Shown in pieces: positions 53,784 through 62,639 of a stretch of DNA of 64,000 nt. Below the pieces are notes generated by a model. The model did no database searches. It was not told the origin of the DNA and saw only the letters and a program-made list of their open reading frames with translations. How positions within the stretch are numbered: position 1 is the first letter of the stretch; every line of letters begins with the position of its first letter. Made by a program: the position numbers and the translations under genes. Source of the stretch: Neglectibacter timonensis (lineage in GTDB: Bacteria; Bacillota; Clostridia; Oscillospirales; Acutalibacteraceae); the NCBI RefSeq assembly GCF_900048895.1, contig NZ_LT160638.1, positions 124,001-188,000 on the forward strand. The letters run 5' to 3'.

Positions 53784-54242
53784 ATGGACTGGAAACTGGT
53801 ACAAAAGCAGGCCGAAGCACTGCTGGAGGGGGAACGTGAACTTTTCCCAAATCTGGCAAACCTCTCTGCCCTGCTGAAGGAGTCGATGGAGGAACTCAAC
53901 TGGGTGGGATGTTATCTGGAGAAAAGAGGAGAACTGCTGCTGGGGCCCTTCCAGGGAAAGCCCGCCTGTATCCATATTCCCTGGGGAAAAGGTGTTTGCG
54001 GGACAGCGGCGGAGCAGGATAGCGTGCTTCTGGTGCCGAATGTTCATGCTTTTCCCGGCCATATCGCCTGTGACGGCGCCAGCCGTTCAGAGCTCGTGCT
54101 GCCTATTCACAGCCCGTCGGGCAGGGTCTGCGGCGTGCTGGATCTGGACAGTCCCCTGGAAAATAGGTTTACAGAGGAGGATGCAGCCGGCCTGGGGGAA
54201 ATTGTCCGCCTGCTGGAAAAGGGATGCGATTGGGAGGACTGA
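53784..54242 (+). CDS. Free methionine-(R)-sulfoxide reductase (GAF-domain fRMsr)
   Basis: A 152-residue single GAF domain with the fRMsr signatures NWVGCYLEKRGELLLGPFQ, GKPACIHIPWGKGVCGTAA, VPNVHAFPGHIACDGASRSE and VLDLDSP. The Cys residues in PACI, GVCG and IACD are those expected for sulfoxide reduction and disulfide exchange. It repairs free methionine-R-sulfoxide formed by oxidants. Followed by a strong terminator, so probably monocistronic. Confidence 0.93.
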   Translation: MDWKLVQKQAEALLEGERELFPNLANLSALLKESMEELNWVGCYLEKRGELLLGPFQGKPACIHIPWGKGVCGTAAEQDSVLLVPNVHAFPGHIACDGASRSELVLPIHSPSGRVCGVLDLDSPLENRFTEEDAAGLGEIVRLLEKGCDWED

Positions 54243-54246
54243 AAAG

Positions 54247-54286
54247 AGCGCGGTATTGGGGTTTTTACCCCAATACCGTGCTTTTT
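54247..54286 (+). terminator. Terminator of the fRMsr gene
   Basis: A 15-bp stem (54247-54261 with 54268-54282, one G-U pair), loop TTTTTA, then T5. Confidence 0.9.
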
Positions 54287-54323
54287 GCTGTTTTTCACCA
54301 GTGGGTAATTTTTTAAATAACAT

Positions 54324-54353
54324 TTGACGAAACAGCCACAAAGAGAATATAAT
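54324..54353 (+). promoter_or_regulatory. Sigma-A promoter for lipoprotein 1
   Basis: TTGACG (54324-54329), 18-bp spacer, TATAAT (54348-54353). A second TATAAT is at 54378. Leader about 210 bases; within it 54418-54480 could encode a 20-residue peptide starting MVYKKQVKLS, without a convincing ribosome binding site. Confidence 0.72.
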
Positions 54354-54482
54354 AATTTTATAAAAGTTAAAAAGTATTATAATATAGGAACAATATCAGA
54401 AAGATCGGGTGATACCTATGGTTTATAAAAAGCAAGTTAAGCTTTCGGTTGGACCGTGTGAGAGTTTGAGGCAGCTTTAAAA

Positions 54483-54995
54483 TTCTTGTCAATCCAGGAG
54501 GCTGAGTGACTACAACTCCATAAATCAGGTTCTGAGGGATTTGAGGTTGGTTTTGAGGAGAAAGAAAACGATGAAGAAGCATAGCATTCCAGTAGTTTCA
54601 CTTGTTTTGCTCCTGTCCATCCTGGCGGGATGTCAGACGGATGTCCCGGCGACCTCTCTGTCCAGCGAGAAGCCCCATGTCTCGCCAGCTGGGAAGCCGT
54701 CTTCTGACCCGGGAAGCGCATACAGCTTTGATGAAACAGAGTTTTTGACCCTCTACAACAGGGCGTTGGAACAGAGGAAAACGGGAAAGAAACCATCCTC
54801 TCCCGCTCCTCAGGACCCCTCTGAAACCGGATTCGGGGTGCTGCCCCTGGACCGGGAAACCTATGGAACCAGCGCCTATGCGTTTCTGCCGCTGCAAGAG
54901 CGGGCGCTCACGGAGGAGGAAATGCTGCAGCTTGCCTGGGGAATGGAAGGGCTTTCCGGGGAAGAGCTGCTGAAGCCGGAGCACGCGAGGACGGG
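54483..54995 (+). repeat. 513-bp duplicated segment, copy 1
   Basis: Aligns without gaps to 58766-59278. It covers the last 88 bases of the leader and the first 142 codons of lipoprotein 1, then similarity drops abruptly. Confidence 0.9.
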
Positions 54996-55791
54996 GCTTT
55001 TCTCCTATGACGGCGCGGAACGCCTGTTTGCAAACCGTGCCGTCACTCGTCAGGAAGAGGCGGCGCTGCTGCGCCTGACGCCCCGGTACTTTTATGAGGG
55101 GATGAGGGCTTCCCTTCCGAAACCCGGAGCACAGGAAGAAGGCCTGCCCGTGACGGTGAAGCTGGACGGAGAGGATCAGTTCGCCGTTCTGCCCCAGGAG
55201 GATATGACAGAGGAGGGGCTGCTGCGGTATTTAGAGGTAAAATTTGCCCGCCTGAGACCGGAGGATTACCTGCCCCTGCCGGAGGAGATTTCCTATGGGC
55301 AGCTGCCGGAATTCCTCTCCTCCGCCCTTCTCCGCTATGGAATAGGGGACGGTACGCTGCCGGAATACTGCGCTCTGCTGCTGCAAAATTCAGGAGCTCA
55401 GAGGACGCCGGAAGAGCGGAGGGCTTCCGAAGAAAACTGGCAGGTAACGCTGCTGTATCCCGAGGGGGACGAATACGTGGTGGGCCTGCGGTCGGATACG
55501 GGAGAATTGTACGGCTGGGCGCGCTACCCCAACGGAACCTTTACGGCGGGTACAGCCGCGGTTCCCTCCCATGCTGGAACGCTCCGGGAAGAGGAACTGC
55601 TGGAAAAGGCGAAGGGATATCTGCAGGAGCTGTGTCCCGGAGAAGGGGAATATAAGATGGCCTGGCAGGGAGAGCGGAGAACCTTCTTTGAAGAGACAGG
55701 GAAGTGTGTCTGGGTAGAACAGGAGGACGGCAGGTCCGCAGAATTGGTCTTGCTTCCTGACGGAACCATCCAGAGCTTTACCTTCCTGTGA
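54571..55791 (+). CDS. Lipoprotein 1 of a mosaic paralogous pair, unknown function
   Basis: Not recognised. The 406-residue protein has a lipoprotein signal (SLVLLLSILAGC, Cys21), a Ser/Pro-rich linker (about 22-50), and a globular extracytoplasmic part. Residues 1-142 are nearly identical to lipoprotein 2 (58854-60080; 11 differences counted), and the remainder only distantly similar, with shared elements such as EEGLL, LPxxISYxxLP and the W-x-RYP strand. No catalytic motif is visible. The ATG is preceded by GAGGAG. Likely a surface-exposed, variable component. Confidence 0.75.
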   Translation: MKKHSIPVVSLVLLLSILAGCQTDVPATSLSSEKPHVSPAGKPSSDPGSAYSFDETEFLTLYNRALEQRKTGKKPSSPAPQDPSETGFGVLPLDRETYGTSAYAFLPLQERALTEEEMLQLAWGMEGLSGEELLKPEHARTGLFSYDGAERLFANRAVTRQEEAALLRLTPRYFYEGMRASLPKPGAQEEGLPVTVKLDGEDQFAVLPQEDMTEEGLLRYLEVKFARLRPEDYLPLPEEISYGQLPEFLSSALLRYGIGDGTLPEYCALLLQNSGAQRTPEERRASEENWQVTLLYPEGDEYVVGLRSDTGELYGWARYPNGTFTAGTAAVPSHAGTLREEELLEKAKGYLQELCPGEGEYKMAWQGERRTFFEETGKCVWVEQEDGRSAELVLLPDGTIQSFTFL

Positions 55792-55821
55792 TGACAGAAA
55801 AGAAACCGGGACGGAAATTCC

Positions 55822-55862
55822 AGCAAAGGGGAACAGGGCAAACTGCCCTGTTCCCCTTTGCT
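55822..55862. terminator. Long hairpin between convergent genes
   Basis: A 19-bp perfect stem (55822-55840 with 55844-55862), loop AAC, between lipoprotein 1 and the metallo-hydrolase. T-tracts are weak on both sides. Confidence 0.7.
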
Positions 55863-55894
55863 GAAAAGAGCTTGTATGGAAATGGATGCTTCGG

Positions 55895-56773
55895 TCAGGC
55901 GATTGTGTAGGCGGACAGGGCGTGCAGAGGCGTGGCTGGTTCAGTCCCCGGCGGGTCGCTGTCAAGCAGGCGGGAGGCGCAGTAAACCAGTGAAATACCG
56001 TTCCAGCAGGCTCGCCGGTATCCGGCGTTGGGGAATGGAAAATGCAGCGCAGAGGGGGAATAGGTTTTGCCGGAGCAGTCTGCGCTTCCCGTCTCCTCGC
56101 CGGACAGGATCCGACGGCAAAGCTCCCGGAACCAATCCAAATAACAGGGATCCAGAGGAGAACCGTTGTGGCCGGTACAGATAAAATCAAAGGCATCCCG
56201 GTACTGCGCCAACCGGTTCAGAGCGCCCAGGTAAGTCTCCACAGAGGCGGCGGGAACCGCATGCAGTTGACCCCGCTGTTCTGCATAACCCGGCAGCAGC
56301 AGGACCTGGCCGGCGTCCAGCTCGTCTCCCACGAAAAGCAGTCTGCTTTTTCGGTCCAGGACAGCCAGGTTATCGCGGCTGTGGCAGTTTAAAACGATTA
56401 TTTCCAGCGGACGGCCTTCGATGGGGAGAATTTCCCCGTCTGTCACATAGGTGAAGCCGTAATCCAACAGGGAGAGGTCCCTGCATTCTCCCATGTAATT
56501 TTTGGCGCTTCTGGAAATTCCTTCGGTGGCAAAAATCTGCTGAAAATAGCCGTTCCCGCCGGTGTGGTCAAAATGGCTGTGGGTGTTGATGACCTTGTTT
56601 ACGGGTTTCTCAGTCAGCGTCTGCGCGAATTCCCGAATGTTCTCATCGTAGCTTCCGGCGTCGATCATCACCGCCTCCTTCTCCCCGATAAGAAGGTAGC
56701 AGTCGCACGCGCTTCCGCTGATCTGCCAAGTGTCTTTTGCAAAGTACCTGCATACAAATTCTGTTGTTTTCAA
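55895..56773 (-). CDS. Metallo-beta-lactamase fold hydrolase
   Basis: A 292-residue protein with the zinc-binding motif NTHSHFDHTGG, a strand ending VMIDAGS, the second-site LNCHSRDN and DELDAG, and the distal His in CTGHNGSP. The fold covers glyoxalase II-like thioesterases, lactonases and others; the N-terminal CDCYLLIGEKEAVMIDAG is typical of that hydrolase group. No good ATG exists near the domain start; TTG 56773 is used, with GGAAGG nine bases upstream. Confidence 0.83.
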   Translation of the reverse strand: MKTTEFVCRYFAKDTWQISGSACDCYLLIGEKEAVMIDAGSYDENIREFAQTLTEKPVNKVINTHSHFDHTGGNGYFQQIFATEGISRSAKNYMGECRDLSLLDYGFTYVTDGEILPIEGRPLEIIVLNCHSRDNLAVLDRKSRLLFVGDELDAGQVLLLPGYAEQRGQLHAVPAASVETYLGALNRLAQYRDAFDFICTGHNGSPLDPCYLDWFRELCRRILSGEETGSADCSGKTYSPSALHFPFPNAGYRRACWNGISLVYCASRLLDSDPPGTEPATPLHALSAYTIA

Positions 56774-56980
56774 AGTTTTAGTCCTTCCTGAAAATTGAAA
56801 TACGATGGCAAGGCGGATTGCCGTGCCCGAAAAGAAGGGCCTGCCCGGGACGCCTGCTCCGGCAATCCCAAACAAGCCCGCCTTGGTATGTTAACCCTTT
56901 ATTCGTCCGATGTCCCCGCCGTCCTTTTGACAGAATACGGGCTGGCGCGACAGCGCTCTTTTTCCTTCAGGGAAAGAAGC

Positions 56981-58345
56981 TCAGCTTTTGCAGTACTTCC
57001 GGAACCGCTCCTCCACATCTTTGTTGATCTGGCAGCGGTCAAAGCGGAAGTCAGACAAAATATGATCGAGCTCCTCTTTGTTTTTGCCCTGGAAAAGTTC
57101 CAGATAGGGGTACTGCAGCATACAGTCCACATAGTTGTCGCCGATGGTGGTGTTAAAATAGACGGGATGTTCCACGTTATCCAAGTTTTTAGCGCCCACC
57201 AGGTGTTTTACCGTCTCAGACAGGGCGATGATCTGCTCCCGCAGCTCCCGGCTGGCCTCTTCGCCCCAGTGGGGAGAGGTAAACAGAGCCTTGTCCATGA
57301 CAGGGCGCACCAGGCTGTTGTAAGCGCCGTCGTCCGGGGCATGCAGCAGGAAGCCGCCTCCCACTCCTTTGAGGCTCCACTGTGTCCAGTGTACATTCAT
57401 CTCCTCGTAGAGCTCCACCTGGTCGGGCAGGAAGGAAAATTCGCTGACCCACAGGGGCACGTTGTATTTCATGGCAAATTTGGTGCCCTCGGCCTCCAGG
57501 AATTCCTTGCGGATAAAGTCCCTCTTCTGCTCATCGGTCTCCAGCTCCGGATGGGTTCCTACCAGGGAATATTCGTGGCTGGAATACATGAGATTGTCGG
57601 TGAACGGGACGTCCAGGCCCATAAAGCGGCGGGAGAAGTCATCACCCTCCAAAATGACAATGTGATCGGAATCGATTTTCCGGATAGCTTCGGTGACCCG
57701 GCGGTACAGCTTGTTCATCTCATCCCAGCGGCCGTCGTAGGGCAGCAGGGGCATGCGCGTGTAATCTGTGTTGGTGCAGGGCTCGTTCATCAGGTCGTAA
57801 CCGGCAATGACGGAACGGCCCTTATAGCGCTTGGCAAACTCCTCCCACAGGGCCACGAAGCGGTCCTGGAAATGAAGGGTACGCCACAGCAGAGCACTGC
57901 GGGTGTAGTTGTCGGAATGCCAGTCGCTGTTCTGCCATCCCTGCACGGCATGCAGATCCAGAATGGCGTAGACATTGTGCTTTTCGCACCAGTCCAGGGC
58001 CTTGTCCAGCATCTGGAACCCCTCTTCCTTGTACACAAAGGGGTGCATGTCGTCTTCAAAATGCCGGTAGTTCAGAGGAATGCGAAGCAGATTCATGCCC
58101 AGGGAGGCGATATATTCCACATCAGCCTCGGTGAAAAAATTCCCCAGCATGCTGTCGAAGAAATAGGAGCCCAGCTCTTCGCCCAGTATCTGCTTTGCGA
58201 AAAAGCGAAGGCGGTGCTCACAGCCCGGGAATCCGTTCATAAAGTTCTCCATGTTCATCCAGGCTCCGGAGTTTGTACCGCGCAGCCGTACCCTGTTTCC
58301 GGATTCGTCCACAACGGCGCCGTTTTTGACCTTCAAAAAATCCAT
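56981..58345 (-). CDS. Glycoside hydrolase family 5 (cellulase-fold) enzyme
   Basis: A 454-residue TIM-barrel glycosidase without signal peptide, therefore cytoplasmic. Conserved RGTNSGAWMN and LRIPLNYRHF, acid/base Glu188 in YDLMNEPC, His257 in YSSHEYS and nucleophile Glu302 in WVSEFSF. GH5 members act on beta-glucosides, mannans and related chains; intracellular forms handle imported oligosaccharides. ATG 58345 has GGGAGG upstream, and a promoter lies at 58452-58479. Confidence 0.88.
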   Translation of the reverse strand: MDFLKVKNGAVVDESGNRVRLRGTNSGAWMNMENFMNGFPGCEHRLRFFAKQILGEELGSYFFDSMLGNFFTEADVEYIASLGMNLLRIPLNYRHFEDDMHPFVYKEEGFQMLDKALDWCEKHNVYAILDLHAVQGWQNSDWHSDNYTRSALLWRTLHFQDRFVALWEEFAKRYKGRSVIAGYDLMNEPCTNTDYTRMPLLPYDGRWDEMNKLYRRVTEAIRKIDSDHIVILEGDDFSRRFMGLDVPFTDNLMYSSHEYSLVGTHPELETDEQKRDFIRKEFLEAEGTKFAMKYNVPLWVSEFSFLPDQVELYEEMNVHWTQWSLKGVGGGFLLHAPDDGAYNSLVRPVMDKALFTSPHWGEEASRELREQIIALSETVKHLVGAKNLDNVEHPVYFNTTIGDNYVDCMLQYPYLELFQGKNKEELDHILSDFRFDRCQINKDVEERFRKYCKS

Positions 58346-58451
58346 ACAAAATCCTCCCAATTTGGCTCTATCATTTCGTCCGGCCCTTCGCCGGACGTTA
58401 GGCCCAAAGCATTTGCAGGGAAAGAAAGAGAAATGCCCTGCTTATAGTGAT

Positions 58452-58479
58452 ATTATGGCATGATATTCCACAAAGTCAA
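58452..58479 (-). promoter_or_regulatory. Sigma-A promoter for the GH5 gene
   Basis: Reading leftwards, TTGACT (58479-58474), 16-bp spacer, CATAAT (58457-58452). Confidence 0.7.
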
Positions 58480-58591
58480 GAATTTTACAGAAAAAATAAA
58501 TATCTCAATCAAGTTTAATGTATGATTTTCGACAGTGAAAGAATCAAATGAAATAGTATTTATGAAATTATTGTAAGATACAGGAGATGTA

Positions 58592-58620
58592 TTGACAATT
58601 TACACAAAAAATGATGTAAT
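58592..58620 (+). promoter_or_regulatory. Sigma-A promoter for lipoprotein 2
   Basis: A perfect TTGACA (58592-58597), 17-bp spacer, TGTAAT (58615-58620); predicted leader about 225 bases. The 508-base gap 58346-58853 is otherwise AT-rich; 58672-58806 holds an open frame of 44 codons without a ribosome binding site. Confidence 0.75.
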
Positions 58621-58765
58621 GAAAATATAGATATAAAAATATTCCTGCTTTTCAGAAGCCACATACCATCAATGCCTTCAAGCGCTGCAGGAACCGAGGG
58701 ATCGGCCTGGAGTGTTTTTAAGGATTTTCTAAACTTGAGAAACGGAAGCAAGCCGAAAGTTGAAG

Positions 58766-59278
58766 TTCCTGTCAATCCAGAAAGCTGTGTCACTGCCACT
58801 CCATAAATCTGGTTCTAAGGGATTTGAGATTGGTTTTGAGGAGATGGAAAACAATGAAGAAGCATAACATTCCAGTATTTTCACTTGTTTTGCTCCTGTC
58901 CATCTTGGCGGGATGTCAGACGGATGTCCCGGCAACCTCTCTGTCCAGCGAGAGGCCTGGTGCCTCGTCAGCTGGGGAGCCGTCTTCTGACCCGGGAAGC
59001 GCATACAGCTTTGATGAAACAGAGTTTTTGAACCTCTACAACAGGGCGTTGGAACAGAGGAAAATGGGAGAGAAACCATCCTCTCCCACTCCTCAGGACC
59101 CCTCTGAAACCGGATTCGGGGTGCTGCCCCTGGACCGGGAAACCTACGGAACCAGCGCCTATGCGTTTCTGCCGCTGCAGGAGCGGGCGCTCACGGAGGA
59201 GGAAATGCTGCAGCTTGCCTGGGGAATGGAAGGGCTTTCCGGGGAAGAGCTGCTGAAGCCGGAGCACGCGAGGACAGG
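58766..59278 (+). repeat. 513-bp duplicated segment, copy 2
   Basis: Gapless counterpart of 54483-54995. The end falls at the codons for ARTG, at the same point in both genes. Confidence 0.9.
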
Positions 59279-60080
59279 CGTCCTTTCCGAGGAGGCGGGC
59301 TATGAGGCCCTGCTGCAGAACCGTGCCTTTCATGAGGAGGAACGCAGACGGCTGCTCCTTTTGGAACCTGCGTATCTATACGATGGACGTCGGGCTTCCG
59401 CGGACCCAGACGGTGCCCTTCTCCTGGTCAGGCTGCAGGAAGACAAAGAATTTGCAATCCTTCCCTTAGAGAATCTGTCAGAGGAGGGACTGCTGCACTG
59501 CCTGGACGTAAAATACGCGGGAGTTTCCCTGGCGGAAGATCTCCTGCCCACAGAGGAGGAGCTTTCCTATCAGGATCTGCCCGCAGTGCTGCGGGAGGCA
59601 AATGCCAAATATCATTTCTACGACGGGAAGCTGCCGCGATACAGCGCCATTCTGACGCAGAACGACTTCACCGCGGAAAAGCGGAATCCAATGAAGGAAA
59701 CCTGGAATGTTATCTTTCTGAATGAGACAGGGGACCAATTTGCCGCCGGTTTTCGGGCGGCTGGCGGAGAGCTCAGCGGCTGGGTCCGTTACCCGCCGGG
59801 TTATTTTACGGATCCGGATTTTGCCTTCCCGGAGCTTCCGGGGGAAGGAACGGAGATAAGCGGCGAGGAGCGGAAAAAGAGAGCCGCAGACTATGCCCTG
59901 TCCATTCTGGAAGAGGCGGAGGTTGCTTCGGCGGAACAGGAGGGCGGATATCAGGATCCGCTGTATGGGGCCGCCGATTGGTTTGCGGTAAGGATGAAGG
60001 ACGGCTATAAGGTGACGCTTGCCGTGCAAAAAAGCAGCGGTTTGATTCTCAATGTAAGTATTTTGCCTCAAAATCCATGA
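58854..60080 (+). CDS. Lipoprotein 2 of a mosaic paralogous pair, unknown function
   Basis: A 408-residue lipoprotein (lipobox LAGC, Cys21) sharing its first 142 residues almost exactly with lipoprotein 1, including more than 60 identical residues from PQDPSETG to EHARTG. The C-terminal ~265 residues have their own sequence (PRYSAILTQNDFTAEKRN, WVRYPPGYFTDPDF) with only distant resemblance to copy 1. No known domain was recognised. Its own promoter and terminator make it monocistronic. Gene conversion or recent partial duplication is likely. Confidence 0.75.
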   Translation: MKKHNIPVFSLVLLLSILAGCQTDVPATSLSSERPGASSAGEPSSDPGSAYSFDETEFLNLYNRALEQRKMGEKPSSPTPQDPSETGFGVLPLDRETYGTSAYAFLPLQERALTEEEMLQLAWGMEGLSGEELLKPEHARTGVLSEEAGYEALLQNRAFHEEERRRLLLLEPAYLYDGRRASADPDGALLLVRLQEDKEFAILPLENLSEEGLLHCLDVKYAGVSLAEDLLPTEEELSYQDLPAVLREANAKYHFYDGKLPRYSAILTQNDFTAEKRNPMKETWNVIFLNETGDQFAAGFRAAGGELSGWVRYPPGYFTDPDFAFPELPGEGTEISGEERKKRAADYALSILEEAEVASAEQEGGYQDPLYGAADWFAVRMKDGYKVTLAVQKSSGLILNVSILPQNP

Positions 60081-60092
60081 AAAGAGAAAATG

Positions 60093-60138
60093 ACAGGCGC
60101 GCCGGAGTGTGAAATCTCCCGGCACGCCTGCTTTTTTT
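60093..60138 (+). terminator. Terminator of lipoprotein 2
   Basis: Stem CAGGCGCGCCGG/CCGGCACGCCTG with small defects (60093-60107 with 60116-60130), followed by CT7. Confidence 0.88.
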
Positions 60139-60204
60139 GCCGCCCTGTTCCGCTGAAATAGACAAAACACAGAGAAACCATAGAAAATTTCCTTCTTCTG
60201 TGTC

Positions 60205-60233
60205 TTTCACTTTAGCGGAAAAAACAGTATACT
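60205..60233 (+). promoter_or_regulatory. Sigma-A promoter for nhaC
   Basis: TTTCAC (60205-60210), 17-bp spacer, TATACT (60228-60233). Confidence 0.6.
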
Positions 60234-60276
60234 TAGTGAAGGTAAATACATTTTGAGCTTAGGGGAGGACAGTTTT

Positions 60277-61686
60277 ATGAAGGGTGAAAAAAAGACCGCG
60301 AAGCCTGTTGGCTTCTGGCTGTCAGTGCTGACGTTCCTGGTTTTGATCGTCCTGGTGGTCTCCATGACGGCGGGATTGAAGACGGCGCCCCATGTGCCGC
60401 TTCTGATGGCTGCCGCGTTTGCGGCGGTAGTCGGCGCTTTTCATCGGTTTTCGTGGAAAGAGATGATGGAGGGAATGACGGGGGCGATTTCTACGGCTCT
60501 TCCCGCCCTGCTCATCATCATGTCCATCGGCATTCTCATTGCCGCCTGGATGGCGGGCGGCGTCATTCCCACCATGGTCTATTACGGCCTGCAGATCATT
60601 TCTCCCCGGTTCTTTCTGGTGACGGCGCTGCTGCTCTGCTCTTTGGTTTCCCTGGCCATCGGCAGTTCCCTTTCCACCATTGGAACCGTAGGAGTGGCGC
60701 TGTTCGGCATTGGCTCCGCCTTGGGAATTCCGCCGGCGATTACGGCTGGAGCCATTGTCTCCGGCGCCTACTTTGGGGATAAGATGTCGCCTTTGTCCGA
60801 CACCACCAATCTGGCGCCCTCCGTGTCGGATGCCAATGTGTTCGACCATATCCGCCATATGATGGTCACCACAACCCCCACCTATTTGATCTGCATTGTT
60901 ATCTATGGGATCATCGGGTTCGCCTACGGAGGGGGAACGGCGGACACTGCCCAGATAGAGGCCACCCTCCGCACCCTGCGGGAGACGTTTGTCATCCATC
61001 CTCTGCTGTTGCTGCCACCGCTGCTGGTGCTGGTGATGGTAATTTTCCGGATCCCCGCGCTTCCGGGACTGATGGGGGCCGCCGTGCTGGGCATGCTGGC
61101 AGCGGTACTGGTTCAGGGTGCGTCCATAACGGAAATCCTGCAGGGGATTATGAACGGGTTTACCGCTTCCACCGGGGTGGAGGCGGTGGATGCGCTGCTC
61201 AACCGCGGTGGCCTTCTGAGCATGATGAAAACAGTGGCGCTGGCCATAGTTGCGTTGAGCTTTGCAGGGGTGTTTGAATGTACGGGAATGGCCTCCTCCA
61301 TTCTGAAAAAGGTGGTCAGCCATGTAAAGACGGAACGGGGGCTGGTGATTGCCACTATCCTCACCGCCTGGGGCATTCTGCTGGGAACCGGACAGCAGTA
61401 CGTGGCTATCATCATGGCGGGCCGGCTGTTCCGTCCCCTGTATCAGGAATATAACCTGAAGCCGCAGAATCTGAGCCGGGCTCTGGAAGATGCGGGAACC
61501 GTGTTCGGTGGAATCGTGCCCTACAGCACGGGCGCCGGATTTACCGAGGGGATGCTGGGCGTTTCCGCCTGGCAGTACGGCCCCTTTACCTTCTTTGGAT
61601 GGATCAATCCCCTGGTGGCTATCTTGATTGCCGCCCTGGGGAAAAGCATGCCGCATCTGGGCCAGAAGGAAAAGGGCAGAACCTGA
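60277..61686 (+). CDS. nhaC: NhaC-family Na+/H+ (or malate-type) antiporter
   Basis: A 469-residue membrane protein with 11-12 hydrophobic segments and the NhaC signatures GVIPTMVYYGLQIISP, GAIVSGAYFGDKMSPLSDTTNLAPSV (the GDKxSPLSDTTN core) and ILLGTGQQYVAIIMAGRLF. Expels Na+ for H+ or exchanges carboxylates with Na+ coupling. It would work on the same Na+ cycle as the decarboxylase pump. ATG 60277 has GGGGAGG nine bases upstream. Confidence 0.93.
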   Translation: MKGEKKTAKPVGFWLSVLTFLVLIVLVVSMTAGLKTAPHVPLLMAAAFAAVVGAFHRFSWKEMMEGMTGAISTALPALLIIMSIGILIAAWMAGGVIPTMVYYGLQIISPRFFLVTALLLCSLVSLAIGSSLSTIGTVGVALFGIGSALGIPPAITAGAIVSGAYFGDKMSPLSDTTNLAPSVSDANVFDHIRHMMVTTTPTYLICIVIYGIIGFAYGGGTADTAQIEATLRTLRETFVIHPLLLLPPLLVLVMVIFRIPALPGLMGAAVLGMLAAVLVQGASITEILQGIMNGFTASTGVEAVDALLNRGGLLSMMKTVALAIVALSFAGVFECTGMASSILKKVVSHVKTERGLVIATILTAWGILLGTGQQYVAIIMAGRLFRPLYQEYNLKPQNLSRALEDAGTVFGGIVPYSTGAGFTEGMLGVSAWQYGPFTFFGWINPLVAILIAALGKSMPHLGQKEKGRT

Positions 61687-61801
61687 GAAGTGCCGCTTTG
61701 CTGCAGTTCTGCAGAGTGTAACTTTTTTCCCGGCGGGAGCGCCGGAGCTTCTGGCGGTTCTGGCACGACAGAAAAACCAAGCGTTGATAGGAGGAACTTC
61801 T

Positions 61802-62494
61802 GTGAAACGATCGGAAATCAACAGGGCGGTTCAGCGCGCCGTGGAATTGCTGGGGCAGGAGGGGATTGGGCTGCCCGCATTTGGATATTGGAAGCTGGAG
61901 GATTGGAAACAGAACAGGGACAGGCTGGAAATCATCCGGCAGACCATGCTGGGCTGGGATGTGACGGATTTCTCCAGCGGGGATTTTCTGCATACCGGAT
62001 CGGTTCTGTTCACGATACGTAATGGAAGCCCTTCCGGGACAGGGACTCCTTATGCGGAAAAGCTGATTTTCCAGCGCCATGAAACAGAGCAGGAAATCCC
62101 GTTCCATTTCCACCGCATCAAGACGGAAGACATCATCAACCGGGGCGGAGGAATCCTGCAGCTGCAGCTGTACTGTTCCGGCCCGGACGGGACGCTGGAC
62201 AGGGAACGGGAAGTGGAGGTGTTCTGCGATGGGATCCGGCATAGGATCCCTGCCGGAACGGTGGTTGAGGTGCAAAAGGGCTGCAGCATTACCCTGGTTC
62301 CCGGACTGTATCACCGTTTCTGGGCGAAGAAGGGAGCAGGGGATCTGATTGTGGGAGAGGTGTCCTCCGTCAACGACGACAGGACGGATAATTGTTTTCT
62401 GCAGCAGCGGGACCGTTTCTCAGTCATAGAAGAGGATGAGGAAGTCCTTTTCCCCCTCTGTAACGAGTACGGAAAATTACTTTTTTCAGAATAA
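61802..62494 (+). CDS. D-lyxose ketol-isomerase (cupin)
   Basis: A 230-residue cupin sugar isomerase interconverting D-lyxose/D-xylulose (and D-mannose/D-fructose) in the studied family. Metal ligands fit His102, His104 and Glu109 in FHFHRIKTEDIINRGGG and His171 in LVPGLYHRFWA; GEVSSVNDDRTDN is also characteristic. The GTG at 61802 has AGGAGG upstream; the longer frame begins inside nhaC. It precedes a sugar ABC transporter, but a terminator and a 555-base gap separate them. Confidence 0.9.
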   Translation: MKRSEINRAVQRAVELLGQEGIGLPAFGYWKLEDWKQNRDRLEIIRQTMLGWDVTDFSSGDFLHTGSVLFTIRNGSPSGTGTPYAEKLIFQRHETEQEIPFHFHRIKTEDIINRGGGILQLQLYCSGPDGTLDREREVEVFCDGIRHRIPAGTVVEVQKGCSITLVPGLYHRFWAKKGAGDLIVGEVSSVNDDRTDNCFLQQRDRFSVIEEDEEVLFPLCNEYGKLLFSE

Positions 62495-62591
62495 GAGTCC
62501 ATGGCGATATTTTGAACTGTTTTCACGGATGCTGTTCCACAAAAGGGGGATGCTGGTTCCCTTCACGGTCATAAATAAAGAGAAGCATAAA

Positions 62592-62639
62592 AAATCGCTC
62601 TCTGGGGAGCCTGTTAGGGCTTTCCAGGGAGTGTTTTTT
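62592..62639 (+). terminator. Terminator of the lyxose isomerase gene
   Basis: An imperfect stem CGCTCTCTGG/CCAGGGAGTG with further pairing toward the loop TGTTA, followed by T6. Confidence 0.75.

Noticed and set aside
56795-58447. 550-codon plus-strand open frame
   Set aside because: Antisense to the GH5 gene, which has intact catalytic residues, promoter and RBS.
60322-61821. 499-codon minus-strand open frame
   Set aside because: Antisense to nhaC, whose helices and GDKxSPLSDTTN motif are unmistakable; composition is Gln/His/Arg-rich like other shadows.
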